Origin: Galeopsis tetrahit
Lineage: Eukaryota; Streptophyta; Magnoliopsida; Lamiales; Lamiaceae
NCBI GenBank assembly: GCA_963675135.1
Contig: OY776124.1
Coordinates: 2,835,001-2,899,000, forward strand
Reading direction: 5' to 3'
Length of the DNA stretch: 64,000 nt
Part shown: one piece after another, positions 25,571 through 38,600 of the stretch
How positions within the stretch are numbered: position 1 is the first letter of the stretch
Layout: the number at the start of each line of letters is the position of its first letter
Program-made: the position numbers and the translations under genes
The notes under the pieces: generated by a model
The model's input: the letters and a program-made list of their open reading frames with translations, nothing else
Database searches by the model: none
What the model was told of the DNA's origin: nothing

Positions 25571-28500
25571 AGTTTTTGACGTCGTCGCCCATAGCCAAAT
25601 TGCGTGCACGCTTATGCGCCGTTTTTACAAAGTTTTCAGATTGCCTCTCGGGTTTGAATTTCCCACTTAATTGGCCATAGAATCAATTGTGTCGAGACGG
25701 TTTTTGAATTTGAGGCCTCGGGAGCGGAGTTTTTGACGTCGTCGCCCATAGCCAAATTGCGCGCACGCTTGTGCGCCGTTTTTACAAAGTTTTCAAATTG
25801 CCTCTCAGGTTTGCACTCCTAGCTAAAATTGGTCATAAAATCAATTGTGTCGAGACGGTTTTTGAATTTGAGGCCTCGGGTGCAGATTTTTTGACGTCGT
25901 CGCCCATAGCCAAATTGCGCGCACGCTTGTGCGCCGTTTTTACAAAGTTTTCAGATTGCCTCTCGGGTTTGAATTCCCCACTGAATTGGCCATAGAATCA
26001 ATTGTGACGAGACGGTTTATGAATTTGAGGCCTCGGGTGCGGAGTTTTTTTACGTCGTCGCCCATAGCCAAATTGCGCGCACGCTTGTGCGCCGTTTTTA
26101 CAAAGTTTTCAAATTGCCTCTCGGTTTGCACTTCTAGCTGAATTGGCCATAGAATCAATTTTGTCGAGACGGTTTTTGAATTTGAGGCCTCGGGTGCGGA
26201 GTTTTTGACGTCGTCGCCCCTAACCAAATTGCGCGCACGCTTGTGCGCCGTTTTTACAAAGTTTTCAGATTGCCATTCGGGTTTGCATTTCTAGCTGAAT
26301 TGGCCATAGAATCAATTGTGTCGAGAAGGTTTTTGAATTTGAGGCCTCGGGTGCGGAGTTTTTAACGTCGTCGCCCATAGTCAAATTGCGCGCACGGTTG
26401 TGCGCCGTTTTTACAAAGTTTTCAGATTGCCTCTCGGGTTTGCATTACTAGCTGAATTGGCCATAGAATCAATTGTGTCGAGACGGTTTTTGAATTTGAG
26501 GCCTCGGGTGCAGAGTTTTTTACGTCGTCGCCCATAGCCAAATTGCGCGCACGCTTGTGCGCCTTTTTTACAAAGTTTTCAAATTGCCTCTCGGGTTTGC
26601 ATTTCTAGCTAAAATTGGTCATAGAATCAATTGTGTCGAGACGGTTTTTGAATTTGAGGCCTCGGGTGCGGAGTTTTTGACGTCGTCGCCCATAGTCAAA
26701 TTGCGCGCACGGTTGTGCGCCGTTTTTACAAAGTTTTCAGATTGCCTCTCGAGTTTGCATTTCTAGCTGAATTGGCCATAGAATCAATTTTGTCGAGACG
26801 GTTTTTGAATTTGAGGCCTCAGGTGCGGAGTTTTTGACGTCGTCGCCCATAGTCTAAGTGCGCGCACGGTTGTGCGCCGTTTTTACAAAGTTTTCAGATT
26901 CCCTCTCGAGTTTGCATTTCTAGCTGAATTGGCCATAGAATCAATTGTGTCGAGACGGTTTTTGAATTTGAGGCCTCGGGTGCGGAGTTTTTGACGTCGT
27001 CGCGCATAGCCAAATTGCGCGCACGCTTGTGCGCCGTTTTTACAATGTTTTCAAATTGCCTCTCGGGTTTGCATTTCTAGCTAAAATTGGTCATAGAATC
27101 AATTGTGTCGAGACGGTTTTTGAATTTGAGGCCTCGGGTGCGGAGTTTTTGACGTCGTCGCCCATAGCCAAATTGCGTGCACGCTTATGCGCCGTTTTTA
27201 CAAAGTTTTCAGATTGCCTCTCGGGTTTGAATTTCCCACTTAATTGGCCATAGAATCAATTGTGTCGAGACGGTTTTTGAATTTGAGGCCTCGGGAGCGG
27301 AGTTTTTGACGTCGTCGCCCATAGCCAAATTGCGCGCACGCTTGTGCGCCGTTTTTACAAAGTTTTCAAATTGCCTCTCAGGTTTGCACTCCTAGCTAAA
27401 ATTGGTCATAAAATCAATTGTGTCGAGACGGTTTTTGAATTTGAGGCCTCGGGTGCAGATTTTTTGACGTCGTCGCCCATAGCCAAATTGCGCGCACGCT
27501 TGTGCGCCGTTTTTACAAAGTTTTCAGATTGCCTCTCGGGTTTGAATTCCCCACTGAATTGGCCATAGAATCAATTGTGACGAGACGGTTTATGAATTTG
27601 AGGCCTCGGGTGCGGAGTTTTTTTACGTCGTCGCCCATAGCCAAATTGCGCGCACGCTTGTGCGCCGTTTTTACAAAGTTTTCAAATTGCCTCTCGGTTT
27701 GCACTTCTAGCTGAATTGGCCATAGAATCAATTTTGTCGAGACGGTTTTTGAATTTGAGGCCTCGGGTGCGGAGTTTTTGACGTCGTCGCCCCTAACCAA
27801 ATTGCGCGCACGCTTGTGCGCCGTTTTTACAAAGTTTTCAGATTGCCATTCGGGTTTGCATTTCTAGCTGAATTGGCCATAGAATCAATTGTGTCGAGAA
27901 GGTTTTTGAATTTGAGGCCTCGGGTGCGGAGTTTTTAACGTCGTCGCCCATAGTCAAATTGCGCGCACGGTTGTGCGCCGTTTTTACAAAGTTTTCAGAT
28001 TGCCTCTCGGGTTTGCATTACTAGCTGAATTGGCCATAGAATCAATTGTGTCGAGACGGTTTTTGAATTTGAGGCCTCGGGTGCAGAGTTTTTTACGTCG
28101 TCGCCCATAGCCAAATTGCGCGCACGCTTGTGCGCCTTTTTTACAAAGTTTTCAAATTGCCTCTCGGGTTTGCATTTCTAGCTAAAATTGGTCATAGAAT
28201 CAATTGTGTCGAGACGGTTTTTGAATTTGAGGCCTCGGGTGCGGAGTTTTTGACGTCGTCGCCCATAGTCAAATTGCGCGCACGGTTGTGCGCCGTTTTT
28301 ACAAAGTTTTCAGATTGCCTCTCGAGTTTGCATTTCTAGCTGAATTGGCCATAGAATCAATTTTGTCGAGACGGTTTTTGAATTTGAGGCCTCAGGTGCG
28401 GAGTTTTTGACGTCGTCGCCCATAGTCTAAGTGCGCGCACGGTTGTGCGCCGTTTTTACAAAGTTTTCAGATTCCCTCTCGAGTTTGCATTTCTAGCTGA

Positions 28501-28735
28501 ATTGGCCATAGAATCAATTGTGTCGAGACGGTTTTTGAATTTGAGGCCTCGGGTGCGGAGTTTTTGACGTCGTCGCGCATAGCCAAATTGCGCGCACGCT
28601 TGTGCGCCGTTTTTACAATGTTTTCAAATTGCCTCTCGGGTTTGCATTTCTAGCTAAAATTGGTCATAGAATCAATTGTGTCGAGACGGTTTTTGAATTT
28701 GAGGCCTCGGGTGCGGAGTTTTTGACGTCGTCGCC
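25570..28735 (+). repeat. 1,573-bp HOR (10 monomers), two copies
   Basis: Matching points at 1,573-bp spacing are 25,720/27,293 (CGGGAGCGG), 25,771/27,344, 26,557/28,130 and 27,029/28,602. Private markers are TTGCGTGCACGCTTATG, TTGCACTCCTAGC with CATAAAATC, GTGCAGATTTTTTGACG, GAATTCCCCACTG, GTGCGCCTTTTTTAC and AGTCTAAGTGCGCG. The copies look nearly identical, so this pair is probably a recent duplication. Confidence 0.86.
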
Positions 28736-30080
28736 CATATCCAAATTGCGCGCAGGCTTGTGCGCCGTTTTTACAAAGTTTTCAGATTGCCTCTCGGGTT
28801 TGAATTTCCCACTGAATTGGCCATAGAATCAATTGTGTCGAGACGGTTTTTGAATTTGAGGCCTCGGGTGCGGAGTTTTTGACGTCGTCGCCCATAGCCA
28901 AATTGCGCGCACGCTTGTGCGCCGTTTTTACAAAGTTTACAAATTGCCTCTCAGGTTTGCATTTCTAGCTAAAATTGGTCATAGAATCAATTGTGTCGAG
29001 ACGGTTTTTGAATTTGAGGCCTCGGGTGCAGAGTTTTTGACGTCGTCGCCCATAGCCAAATTGCGCGCACGCTTGTGCGCCGTTTTTACAAAGTTTTCAG
29101 ATTGCCTCTCGGGTTTGAATTTCTCACTGAATTGGCCATAGAATCAATTGTGTCGAGACGGTTTATGAATTTGAGGCCACGGGTGCGGAGTTTTTTTACG
29201 TCGTCGCCCATAGCCAAATTGCGCGCACGCTTGTGCGCCGTTTTTACAAAGTTTTCAAATTGCCTCTCGGTTTGCATTTCTAGCTGAATTGGCCATAGAA
29301 TCAATTTTGTCGAGATGGTTTTTGAATTTGAGGCCTCGGGTGCGGAGTTTTTGACGTCGTCGCCCCTAACCAAATTGCGCGCACGCTTGTGCGCCGTTTT
29401 TACAAAGTTTTCAGATTGCCATTCGGGTTTGCATTTCTAGCTGAATTGGCCATAGAATCAATTGTGTCGAGACGGTTTTTGAATTTGAGGCCTCGGGTGC
29501 GGAGTTTTTGACGTCGTCGCCCATAGTCAAATTGCGCGCACCCTTGTGCGCCGTTTTTACAAAGTTTTCAGATTGCCTCTCGGGTCGGGTTTGCATTTCT
29601 AGCTGAATTGGCCATAGAATCAATTTTGTCGAGACGGTTTTTGAATTTGAGGCCTCGGGTGCAGAGTTTTTTACGTCGTCGCCCATAGCCAAATTGCGCG
29701 CACGCTTGTGCGCCGTTTTTACAAAGTTTTCAGATTGCCTCTCGGGTTTGCATTACTAGATGAATTGGCCATAGAATCAATTGTGTCGAGACGGTTTTTG
29801 AATTTGAGGCCTCGGGTGCGGAGTTTTTGACGTCGTTGCCCATAGCCAAATTGCGCGCACGCTTGTGCGCCGTTTTTACAAAGTTTTCAGATTGCCTCTC
29901 GGGTTTGCATTCCCAGCTGAATTGGCCACAGAATCAATTGTGTCGAGACGGTTTTTGAATTTGAGGCCTCGGGTGCGGAGTTTTTGACGTCGTCGCCCAT
30001 AGTCAAATTGCGCGCACGGTTGTGCGCCGTTTTTACAAAGTTTTCAGATTGCCTCTCGAGTTTGCATTTCTAGCTGAATT
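28735..30080 (+). repeat. Single unit of the 11-mer family
   Basis: The monomer order follows that at 14,270-15,900. It starts with ATATCCAAATTGCGCGCAGG and continues with AAGTTTACAAATTGCC, GTTTATGAATTTGAGGCCACG, GTCGAGATGG with CCCCTAACC, the TCGGG duplication at 29,580 and ATTACTAGATG. It lies between two 10-mer blocks and about 10 kb from its closest relatives. Confidence 0.8.
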
Positions 30081-32790
30081 GGCCATAGAATCAATTGTGT
30101 CGAGACGGTTTTTGAATTTGAGGCCTCGGGTGCGGAGTTTTTGACGTCGTCGCCCATAGCCAAATTGCGTGCACGCTTGTGCGCCGTTTTTACAAAGTTT
30201 TCAAATTGCCTCTCAGGTTTGCATTTCTAGCTAAAATTGGTCATAGAATCAATTGTGTCGAGACGGTTTTTGAATTTGAGGCCTCGGGTGCAGAGTTTTT
30301 GACGTCGTCACCCATAGCCAAATTGCGCGCACGCTTGTGCGCCGTTTTTACAAAGTTTTCAGATTGCCTCTCGGGTTTGAATTTCCCACTGAATTGGCCA
30401 TAGAATCAATTGTGACGAGACGGTTTATGAATTTGAGGCCTCGGGTGCGGAGTTTTTTTACGTCGTCGCCCATAGCCAAATTGCGCGCACGCTTGTGCGC
30501 CGTTTTTACAAAGTTTTCAAATTGCCTCTCGGTTTGCACTTCTAGCTGAATTGGCCATAGAATCAATTTTGTCGAGACGGTTTTTGAATTTGAGGCCTCG
30601 GGTGCGTAGTTTTTGACGTCGTCGCCCCTAACCAAATTGCGCGCACGCTTGTGCGCCGTTTTTACAAAGTTTTCAGATTGCCATTCGGGTTTGCATTTCT
30701 AGCTGAATTGGCCATAGAATCAATTGTGTCGAGAAGGTTTTTGAATTTGAGGCCTCGGGTGCGGAGTTTTTAACGTCGTCGCCCATAGTCAAATTGCGCG
30801 CACGGTTGTGCGCCGTTTTTACAAAGTTTTCAGATTGCCTCTCGGGTTTGCATTACTAGCTGAATTGGCCATAGAATCAATTGTGTCGAGACGGTTTTTG
30901 AATTTGAGGCCTCGGGTGCAGAGTTTTTTACGTCGTCGCCCATAGCCAAATTGCGCGCACGCTTGTGCGCCGTTTTTACAAAGTTTTCAAATTGCCTCTC
31001 GGGTTTGCATTTCTAGCTAAAATTGGTCATAGAATCAATTGTGTCGAGACGGTTTTTGAATTTGAGGCCTCGGGTGCGGAGTTTTTGACGTCGTCGCCCA
31101 TAGTCAAATTGCGCGCACGGTTGTGCGCCGTTTTTACAAAGTTTTCAGATTGCCTCTCGAGTTTGCATTTCTAGCTGAATTGGCCATAGAATCAATTGTG
31201 TCGAGACGGTTTTTGAATTTGAGGTCTCGGGTGCGGAGTTTTTGACGTCGTCGCCCATAGCCAAATTGCGCGCACGCTTGTGCGCCGTTTTTACAAAGTT
31301 TTCAGATTGCCTCTCGGGTTTGAATTTTCCACTGAATTGGCCATAGAATCAATTGTGTCGAGACGGTTTTTGAATTTGGGGCCTCGGGTGCGGAGTTTTT
31401 GACGTCGTCGCCCATAGCCAAATTGCGCGCACGCTTGTGCGCCGTTTTTACAATGTTTTCAAATTGCCTCTCGGGTTTGCATTTCTAGCTAAAATTGGTC
31501 ATAGAATCAATTGTGTCGAGACGGTTTTTGAAATTGAGGCCTCGGGTGCGGAGTTTTTGACGTCGTCGCCCATATCCAAATTGCGCGCAGGCTTGTGCGC
31601 CGTTTTTACAAAGTTTTCAGATTGCCTCTCGGGTTTGAATTTCCCACTGAATTGGCCATAGAATCAATTGTGTCGAGACGGTTTTTGAATTTGAGGCCTC
31701 GGGTGCGGAGTTTTTGACGTCGTCGCCCATAGCCAAATTGCGTGCACGCTTGTGCGCCGTTTTTACAAAGTTTTCAAATTGCCTCTCAGGTTTGCATTTC
31801 TAGCTAAAATTGGTCATAGAATCAATTGTGTCGAGACGGTTTTTGAATTTGAGGCCTCGGGTGCAGAGTTTTTGACGTCGTCACCCATAGCCAAATTGCG
31901 CGCACGCTTGTGCGCCGTTTTTACAAAGTTTTCAGATTGCCTCTCGGGTTTGAATTTCCCACTGAATTGGCCATAGAATCAATTGTGACGAGACGGTTTA
32001 TGAATTTGAGGCCTCGGGTGCGGAGTTTTTTTACGTCGTCGCCCATAGCCAAATTGCGCGCACGCTTGTGCGCCGTTTTTACAAAGTTTTCAAATTGCCT
32101 CTCGGTTTGCACTTCTAGCTGAATTGGCCATAGAATCAATTTTGTCGAGACGGTTTTTGAATTTGAGGCCTCGGGTGCGGAGTTTTTGACGTCGTCGCCC
32201 CTAACCAAATTGCGCGCACGCTTGTGCGCCGTTTTTACAAAGTTTTCAGATTGCCATTCGGGTTTGCATTTCTAGCTGAATTGGCCATAGAATCAATTGT
32301 GTCGAGAAGGTTTTTGAATTTGAGGCCTCGGGTGCGGAGTTTTTAACGTCGTCGCCCATAGTCAAATTGCGCGCACGGTTGTGCGCCGTTTTTACAAAGT
32401 TTTCAGATTGCCTCTCGGGTTTGCATTACTAGCTGAATTGGCCATAGAATCAATTGTGTCGAGACGGTTTTTGAATTTGAGGCCTCGGGTGCAGAGTTTT
32501 TTACGTCGTCGCCCATAGCCAAATTGCGCGCACGCTTGTGCGCCGTTTTTACAAAGTTTTCAAATTGCCTCTCGGGTTTGCATTCCTAGCTAAAATTGGT
32601 CATAGAATCAATTGTGTGTAGACGGTTTTTGAATTTGAGGCCTCGGGTGCGGAGTTTTTGACGTCGTCGCCCATAGTCAAATTGCGCGCACGGTTGTGCG
32701 CCGTTTTTACAAAGTTTTCAGATTGCCTCTCGAGTTTGCATTTCTAGCTGAATTGGCCATAGAATCAATTGTGTCGAGACGGTTTTTGAA
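30080..32790 (+). repeat. 1,573-bp HOR (10 monomers), second type, about 1.7 copies
   Basis: Matching points at 1,573-bp spacing are 30,179/31,752 and 30,337/31,910. Markers are TTGCGTGCACGCTTGTG, GTCGTCACCC, GTGACGAGACGG, GAGAAGGTTTTTG and AGTTTTTAACG. Copy differences include GTGCGTAGTTTTTG only in the first copy near 30,603, and GTGTGTAGACGG only in the second near 32,614. It has the same length as the 10-mer at 25.6-28.7 kb but a different monomer set. Confidence 0.82.
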
Positions 32791-33875
32791 TTTGAGGCCT
32801 CAGGTGCGGAGTTTTTGACGTCGTCGCCCATAGTCTAATTGCGCGCACGGTTGTGCGCCGTTTTTACAAAGTTTTCAGATTCCCTCTCGAGTTTGCATTT
32901 CTAGCTGAATTGGCCATAGAATCAATTGTGTCGAGACGGTTTTTGAATTTGAGGCCTCGGGTGCGGAGTTTTTGACGTCGTCGCGCATAGCCAAATTGCG
33001 CGCACGCTTGTGCGCCGTTTTTACAATGTTTTCAAATTGCCTCTCGGGTTTGCATTTCTAGCTAAAATTGGTCATAGAATCAATTGTGTCGAGACGGTTT
33101 TTGAATTTGAGGCCTCGGGTGCGGAGTTTTTTACGTCGTCGCCCATCGCCAAATTGCGCGCAAGCTTGTGCGCCGTTTTTACAAAGTTTTCAGATTGCCT
33201 CTCGGGTTTGCATTTCTAGCTAAAATTGGTCATAGAATCAATTGTGTCGAGACGGTTTTTGAATTTGAGGCCTCGGGTGCAGAGTTTTTGACGTCGTCGC
33301 CCATAGCCAAATTGCGCGCACGCTTGTGCGCCGTTTTTACAAAGTTTACAAATTGCCTCTCAGGTTTGCATTTCTAGCTAAAATTGGTCATAGAATCAAT
33401 TGTGTCGAGACGGGTTTTGAATTTGAGGCCTCGGGTGCAGAGTTTTTGACGTCGTCGCCCATAGCCAAATTGCGCGCACGCTTGTGCGCCGTTTTTACAA
33501 AGTTTTCAGATTGCCTCTCGGGTTTGAATTTCTCACTGAATTGGCCATAGAATCAATTGTGTCGAGACGGTTTATGAATTTGAGGCCACGGGTGCGGAGT
33601 TTTTTTACGTCGTCGCCCATAGCCAAATTGCGCGCACGCTTGTGCGCCGTTTTTACAAAGTTTTCAAATTGCCTCTCGGTTTGCATTTCTAGCTGAATTG
33701 GCCATAGAATCAATTTTGTCGAGATGGTTTTTGAATTTGAGGCCTCGGGTGCGGAGTTTTTGACGTCGTCGCCCCTAACCAAATTGCGCGCACGCTTGTG
33801 CGCCGTTTTTACAAAGTTTTCAGATTGCCATTCGGGTTTGCATTTCTAGCTGAATTGGCCATAGAATCAATTGTG
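32790..33875 (+). repeat. Mosaic satellite segment
   Basis: These monomers match parts of neighbouring units (CAGATTCCCTCTCGAG, CGTCGCGCATAGCC with ACAATGTTTTC, AAGTTTACAAATTGCC, GTTTATGAATTTGAGGCCACG) in an order not repeated locally. One monomer has GCGCGCAAGCTTGTGCG near 33,164, a private change that breaks the dyad. Nothing besides satellite was found. Confidence 0.72.
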
Positions 33876-36165
33876 TCGAGACGGTTTTTGAATTTGAGGC
33901 ATCGGGTGCGGAGTTTTTGACGTCGTCGCCCATAGTCAAATTGCGCGCACCCTTGTGCGCCGTTTTTATAAAGTTTTCAGATTGCCTCTCGGGTCGGGTT
34001 TGCATTTCTAGCTGAATTGGCCATAGAATCAATTTTGTCGAGACGGTTTTTGAATTTGAGGCCTCGGGTGCAGAGTTTTTTACGTCGTCGCCCATAGCCA
34101 AATTGCGCGCACGCTTGTGCGCCGTTTTTACAAAGTTTTCAGATTGCCTCTCGGGTTTGCATTACTAGATGAATTGGCCATAGAATCAATTGTGTCGAGA
34201 CGGTTTTTGAATTTGAGGCCTCGGGTGCGGAGTTTTTGACGTCGTCGCCCATAGCCAAATTGCGCGCACGCTTGTGCGCCGTTTTTACAAAGTTTTCAGA
34301 TTGCCTCTCGGGTTTGCATTCCCAGCTGAATTGGCCACAGAATCAATTGTGTCGAGACGGTTTTTGAATTTGAGGCCTCGGGTGCGGAGTTTTTGACGTC
34401 GTCGCCCATAGTCAAATTGCGCGCACGGTTGTGCGCCGTTTTTACAAAGTTTTCAGATTGCCTCTCGAGTTTGCATTTCTAGCTGAATTGGCCATAGAAT
34501 CAATTGTGTCGAGACGGTTTTTGAATTTGAGGCCTCAGGTGCGGAGTTTTTGACGTCGTCGCCCATAGTCTAATTGCGCGCACGGTTGTGCGCCGTTTTT
34601 ACAAAGTTTTCAGATTGCCTCTCGAGTTTGCATTTCTAGCTGAATTGGCCAAAGAATCAATTGTGTCGAGACGGTTTTTGAATTTGAGGCCTCGGGTGCG
34701 GAGTTTTTGACGTCGTCGCCCATAGCCAAATTGCGCGCACGCTTGTGCGCCGTTTTTACAAAGTTTTCAAATTGCCTCTCAAGTTTGCATTCCTAGCTAA
34801 AATTGGTCATAGAATCAATTGTGTCGAGACGGTTTTTGAATTTGAGGCCTCGGGTGCAGAGTTTTTGACGTCGTCGCCCATAGCCAAATTGCGCGCACCC
34901 TTGTGCGCCGTTTTTATAAAGTTTTCAGATTGCCTCTCGGGTCGGGTTTGCATTTCTAGCTGAATTGGCCATAGAATCAATTTTGTCGAGACGGTTTTTG
35001 AATTTGAGGCCTCGGGTGCAGAGTTTTTTACGTCGTCGCCCATAGCCAAATTGCGCGCACGCTTGTGCGCCGTTTTTATAAAGTTTTCAGATTGCCTCTC
35101 GGGTCGGGTTTGCATTTCTAGCTGAATTGGCCATAGAATCAATTTTGTCGAGACGGTTTTTGAATTTGAGGCATCGGGTGCGGAGTTTTTGACGTCGTCG
35201 CCCATAGTCAAATTGCGCGCACCCTTGTGCGCCGTTTTTATAAAGTTTTCAGATTGCCTCTCGGGTCGGGTTTGCATTTCTAGCTGAATTGGCCATAGAA
35301 TCAATTTTGTCGAGACGGTTTTTGAATTTGAGGCCTCGGGTGCAGAGTTTTTTACGTCGTCGCCCATAGCCAAATTGCGCGCACGCTTGTGCGCCGTTTT
35401 TACAAAGTTTTCAGATTGCCTCTCGGGTTTGCATTACTAGATGAATTGGCCATAGAATCAATTGTGTCGAGACGGTTTTTGAATTTGAGGCCTCGGGTGC
35501 GGAGTTTTTGACGTCGTCGCCCATAGCCAAATTGCGCGCACGCTTGTGCGCCGTTTTTACAAAGTTTTCAGATTGCCTCTCGGGTTTGCATTCCCAGCTG
35601 AATTGGCCACAGAATCAATTGTGTCGAGACGGTTTTTGAATTTGAGGCCTCGGGTGCGGAGTTTTTGACGTCGTCGCCCATAGTCAAATTGCGCGCACGG
35701 TTGTGCGCCGTTTTTACAAAGTTTTCAGATTGCCTCTCGAGTTTGCATTTCTAGCTGAATTGGCCATAGAATCAATTGTGTCGAGACGGTTTTTGAATTT
35801 GAGGCCTCAGGTGCGGAGTTTTTGACGTCGTCGCCCATAGTCTAATTGCGCGCACGGTTGTGCGCCGTTTTTACAAAGTTTTCAGATTGCCTCTCGAGTT
35901 TGCATTTCTAGCTGAATTGGCCAAAGAATCAATTGTGTCGAGACGGTTTTTGAATTTGAGGCCTCGGGTGCGGAGTTTTTGACGTCGTCGCCCATAGCCA
36001 AATTGCGCGCACGCTTGTGCGCCGTTTTTACAAAGTTTTCAAATTGCCTCTCAAGTTTGCATTCCTAGCTAAAATTGGTCATAGAATCAATTGTGTCGAG
36101 ACGGTTTTTGAATTTGAGGCCTCGGGTGCAGAGTTTTTGACGTCGTCGCCCATAGCCAAATTGCG
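33875..36165 (+). repeat. 1,272-bp HOR (8 monomers), about 1.8 copies
   Basis: Matching points at 1,272-bp spacing are GAGGCATCGGG (33,899/35,171), the TCGGG duplication (33,989/35,261) and 34,745/36,017. The unit is longer than eight normal monomers because it contains monomers enlarged by the 5-bp TCGGG duplication. A further marker is TTTTTATAAAG in place of TTTTTACAAAG, shared by the TCGGG-bearing copies here. Confidence 0.82.
34799..35285 (+). repeat. Three consecutive enlarged monomers (163, 162 and 162 bp)
   Basis: Monomers 34,799-34,961, 34,962-35,123 and 35,124-35,285 each carry the tandem TCGGGTCGGG (at 34,937, 35,099 and 35,261), which adds 5 bp. Elsewhere such a monomer occurs only once per HOR. 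Because 162 is a multiple of three, the reverse-strand frame stays open through the block, giving one 188-codon frame (35,373 down to 34,807) with a 54-residue period. This is a consequence of repeat length and not evidence of a protein. Confidence 0.88.
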
Positions 36166-38600
36166 CGCACGCTTGTGCGCCGTTTTTACAAAGTTTTCAG
36201 ATTGCCTCTCGGGTTTGAATTTCCCACTGAATTGGCCATAGAATCAATTGTGTCGAGACGGTTTTTGAATTTGAGGCCTCGGGTGCGGAGTTTTTAATGT
36301 CGTCGCCCATAGTCAAATTGCGCGCACGGTTGTGCGCCGTTTTTACAAAGTTTTCAGATTGCCTCTCGGGTTTGCATTACTAGCTGAATTGGCCATAAAA
36401 TCAATTGTGTCGAGACGGTTTTTGAATTTGAGGCCTCGGGTGCAGAGTTTTTTACGTCGTCGCCCATAGCCAAATTGCGCGCACGCTTGTGCGCCATTTT
36501 TACAAAGTTTTCAAATTGCCTCTCGGGTTTGCATTTCTAGCTAAAATTGGTCATAGAATCAATTGTGTCGAGACGGTTTTTAAATTTGAGGCCTCGGGTG
36601 CGGAGTTTTTGACGTCGTCGCCCATAGCCAAATTGCGCGCACGCTTGTGCGCCGTTTTTACAAAGTTTTCAGATTGCCTCCCGGTTTTGAATTTCCCACT
36701 GAATTGGCCATAGAATCAATTGTGTCGAGACGGTTTTTGAATTTGAGGCCTCGGGTGCGGAGTTTTTGACGTCGTCGCCCAAAGCCAAATTGCGCGCACG
36801 CTTGTGCGCCGTTTTTACAAAGTTTCAGATTGCCTCTCGGGTTTGCATTGCTAGCTGAATTGGCCATAGAATCAATTTTGTCGAGACGGTTTTTTAATTT
36901 GAGGCCTCGGGTGCGGAGTTTTTGACGTCGTCGACCATCGCCAAATTGCGCGCACGCTTGTGCGCCGTTTTTACAAAGTTTTCAGATTGCCTCTCGGGTT
37001 TGCATTTCTAGCTAAAATTGGTCATAGAATCAATTGTGTCGAGACGGTTTTTGAATTTGAGGCATTGGGTGCGGAGTTTATGACGTCGTCGCCCATAGCC
37101 AAATTGCGCGCACACTTGTGCGCCGTTTTTACAAAGTTTTCAGATTGCCTCTTGGGTTTGCATTTCAATCTGAATTGGCCATAGAATCAATTGTGTCGAG
37201 ACGGTTTTTGAATTTGAGGCCTCGGGTGCGGAGTTTTTGACGTCGTCGCCCATAGCCAAATTGCGCGCACGCTTGTGCGCCGTTTTTACAATGTTTTCAA
37301 ATTGCCTCTCGGGTTTGCATTTCTAGCTAAAATTGGTCATAGAATCAATTGTGTCGAGACGGTTTTTGAATTTGAGGCCTCGGGTGCGGAGTTTTTGACG
37401 TCGTCGCCCATATCCAAATTGCGCAGGCTTGTTCGCCGTTTTTACAAAGTTTTCAGATTGCCTCTCGGGTTTGAATTTCCCACTGAATTGGCCATAGAAT
37501 CAATTGTGTCGAGACGGTTTATGAATTTGAGGCCTCGGGTGCGGAGTTTTTTTACGTCGTCGCCCATAGCCAAATTGCGCGCACGCTTGTGCGCTGTTTT
37601 TACAAAGTTTTCAAATTGCCTCTCGGTTTGCACTCCTAGCTGAATTGGCCATAGAATCAATTTTGTCGAGACGGTTTTTGAATTTGAGGCCTCGGGTGCG
37701 GAGTTTTTGACGTCGTCGCCCCTAACCAAATTGCGCGCACGCTTGTGCGCCGTTTTTACAAAGTTTTCAGATTGCCATTCGGGTTTGCATTTCTAGCTGA
37801 ATTGGCCATAGAATCAATTGTGTCGAGAGGGTTTTTGAATTTGAGGCCTCGGGTGCGGAGTTTTTAACGTCGTCGCCCATAGTCAAATTGCGCGCACGGT
37901 TGTGCGCCGTTTTTACAAAGTTTTCAGATTGCCTCTCGGGTTTGCATTACTAGCTGAATTGGCCATAGAATCAATTGTGTCGAGACGGTTTTTGAATTTG
38001 AGGCCTCGGGTGCAGAGTTTTTTACGTCGTCGCCCATAGCCAAATTGCGCGCACGCTTGTGCGCCGTTTTTACAAAGTTTTCAGATTGCCTCTCGGGTTT
38101 GCATTACTAGATGAATTGGCCATAGAATCAATTGTGTCGAGACGGTTTTTGAATTTGAGGCCTCGGGTGCGGAGTTTTTGACGCCCTCGCCCATAGCCAA
38201 AATTACGCGCACGCTTGTGCGCCGTTTTTACAAAGTTTTCAGATTGCCTCTCGGGTTTGCATTCCCAGCTGAATTGGCCATAGAATCAATTGTGTCGAGA
38301 CGGTTTTTGAATTTGAGGCCTCGGGTGCGGAGTTTTTGACGTCGTCGCCCATAGTCAAATTGCGCGCACGGTTGTGCGCCGTTTTTACAAAGTTTTCAGA
38401 TTGCCTCTCGAGTTTGCATTTCTAGCTGAATTGGCCATAGAATCAATTGTGTCGAGACGGTTTTTGAATTTGAGGCCTCAGGTGCGGAGTTTTTGACGTC
38501 GTCGCCCATAGTCAAATTGCGCGCACGGTTGTGCGCCGTTTTTACAAAGTTTTCAGATTGCCTTTCGAGTTTGCATTTCTAGCTGAATTGGCCATAGAAT
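36165..38600 (+). repeat. Mosaic satellite segment with small indels
   Basis: Monomers of several families are joined here, including one with CCCAAAGCC near 36,780, AAGTTTCAG near 36,822 and CGACCATCGCC near 36,930. Two copies have unusual changes. Near 37,420 the dyad region is shortened by two bases to TTGCGCAGGCTTGTTCG, which joins two normal frames into one 122-codon open frame. Near 38,183 the copy reads GACGCCCTCGCC, with AAAATTACGCGC just downstream. These look like unhomogenised private mutations. Confidence 0.75.

Noticed and set aside
34807..35373. 188-codon reverse-strand frame as a repeat-protein gene
   Set aside because: It exists only because three monomers here carry 5 extra bases, making the period a multiple of three. 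The encoded sequence is the satellite read in one frame, with stops returning outside the block.
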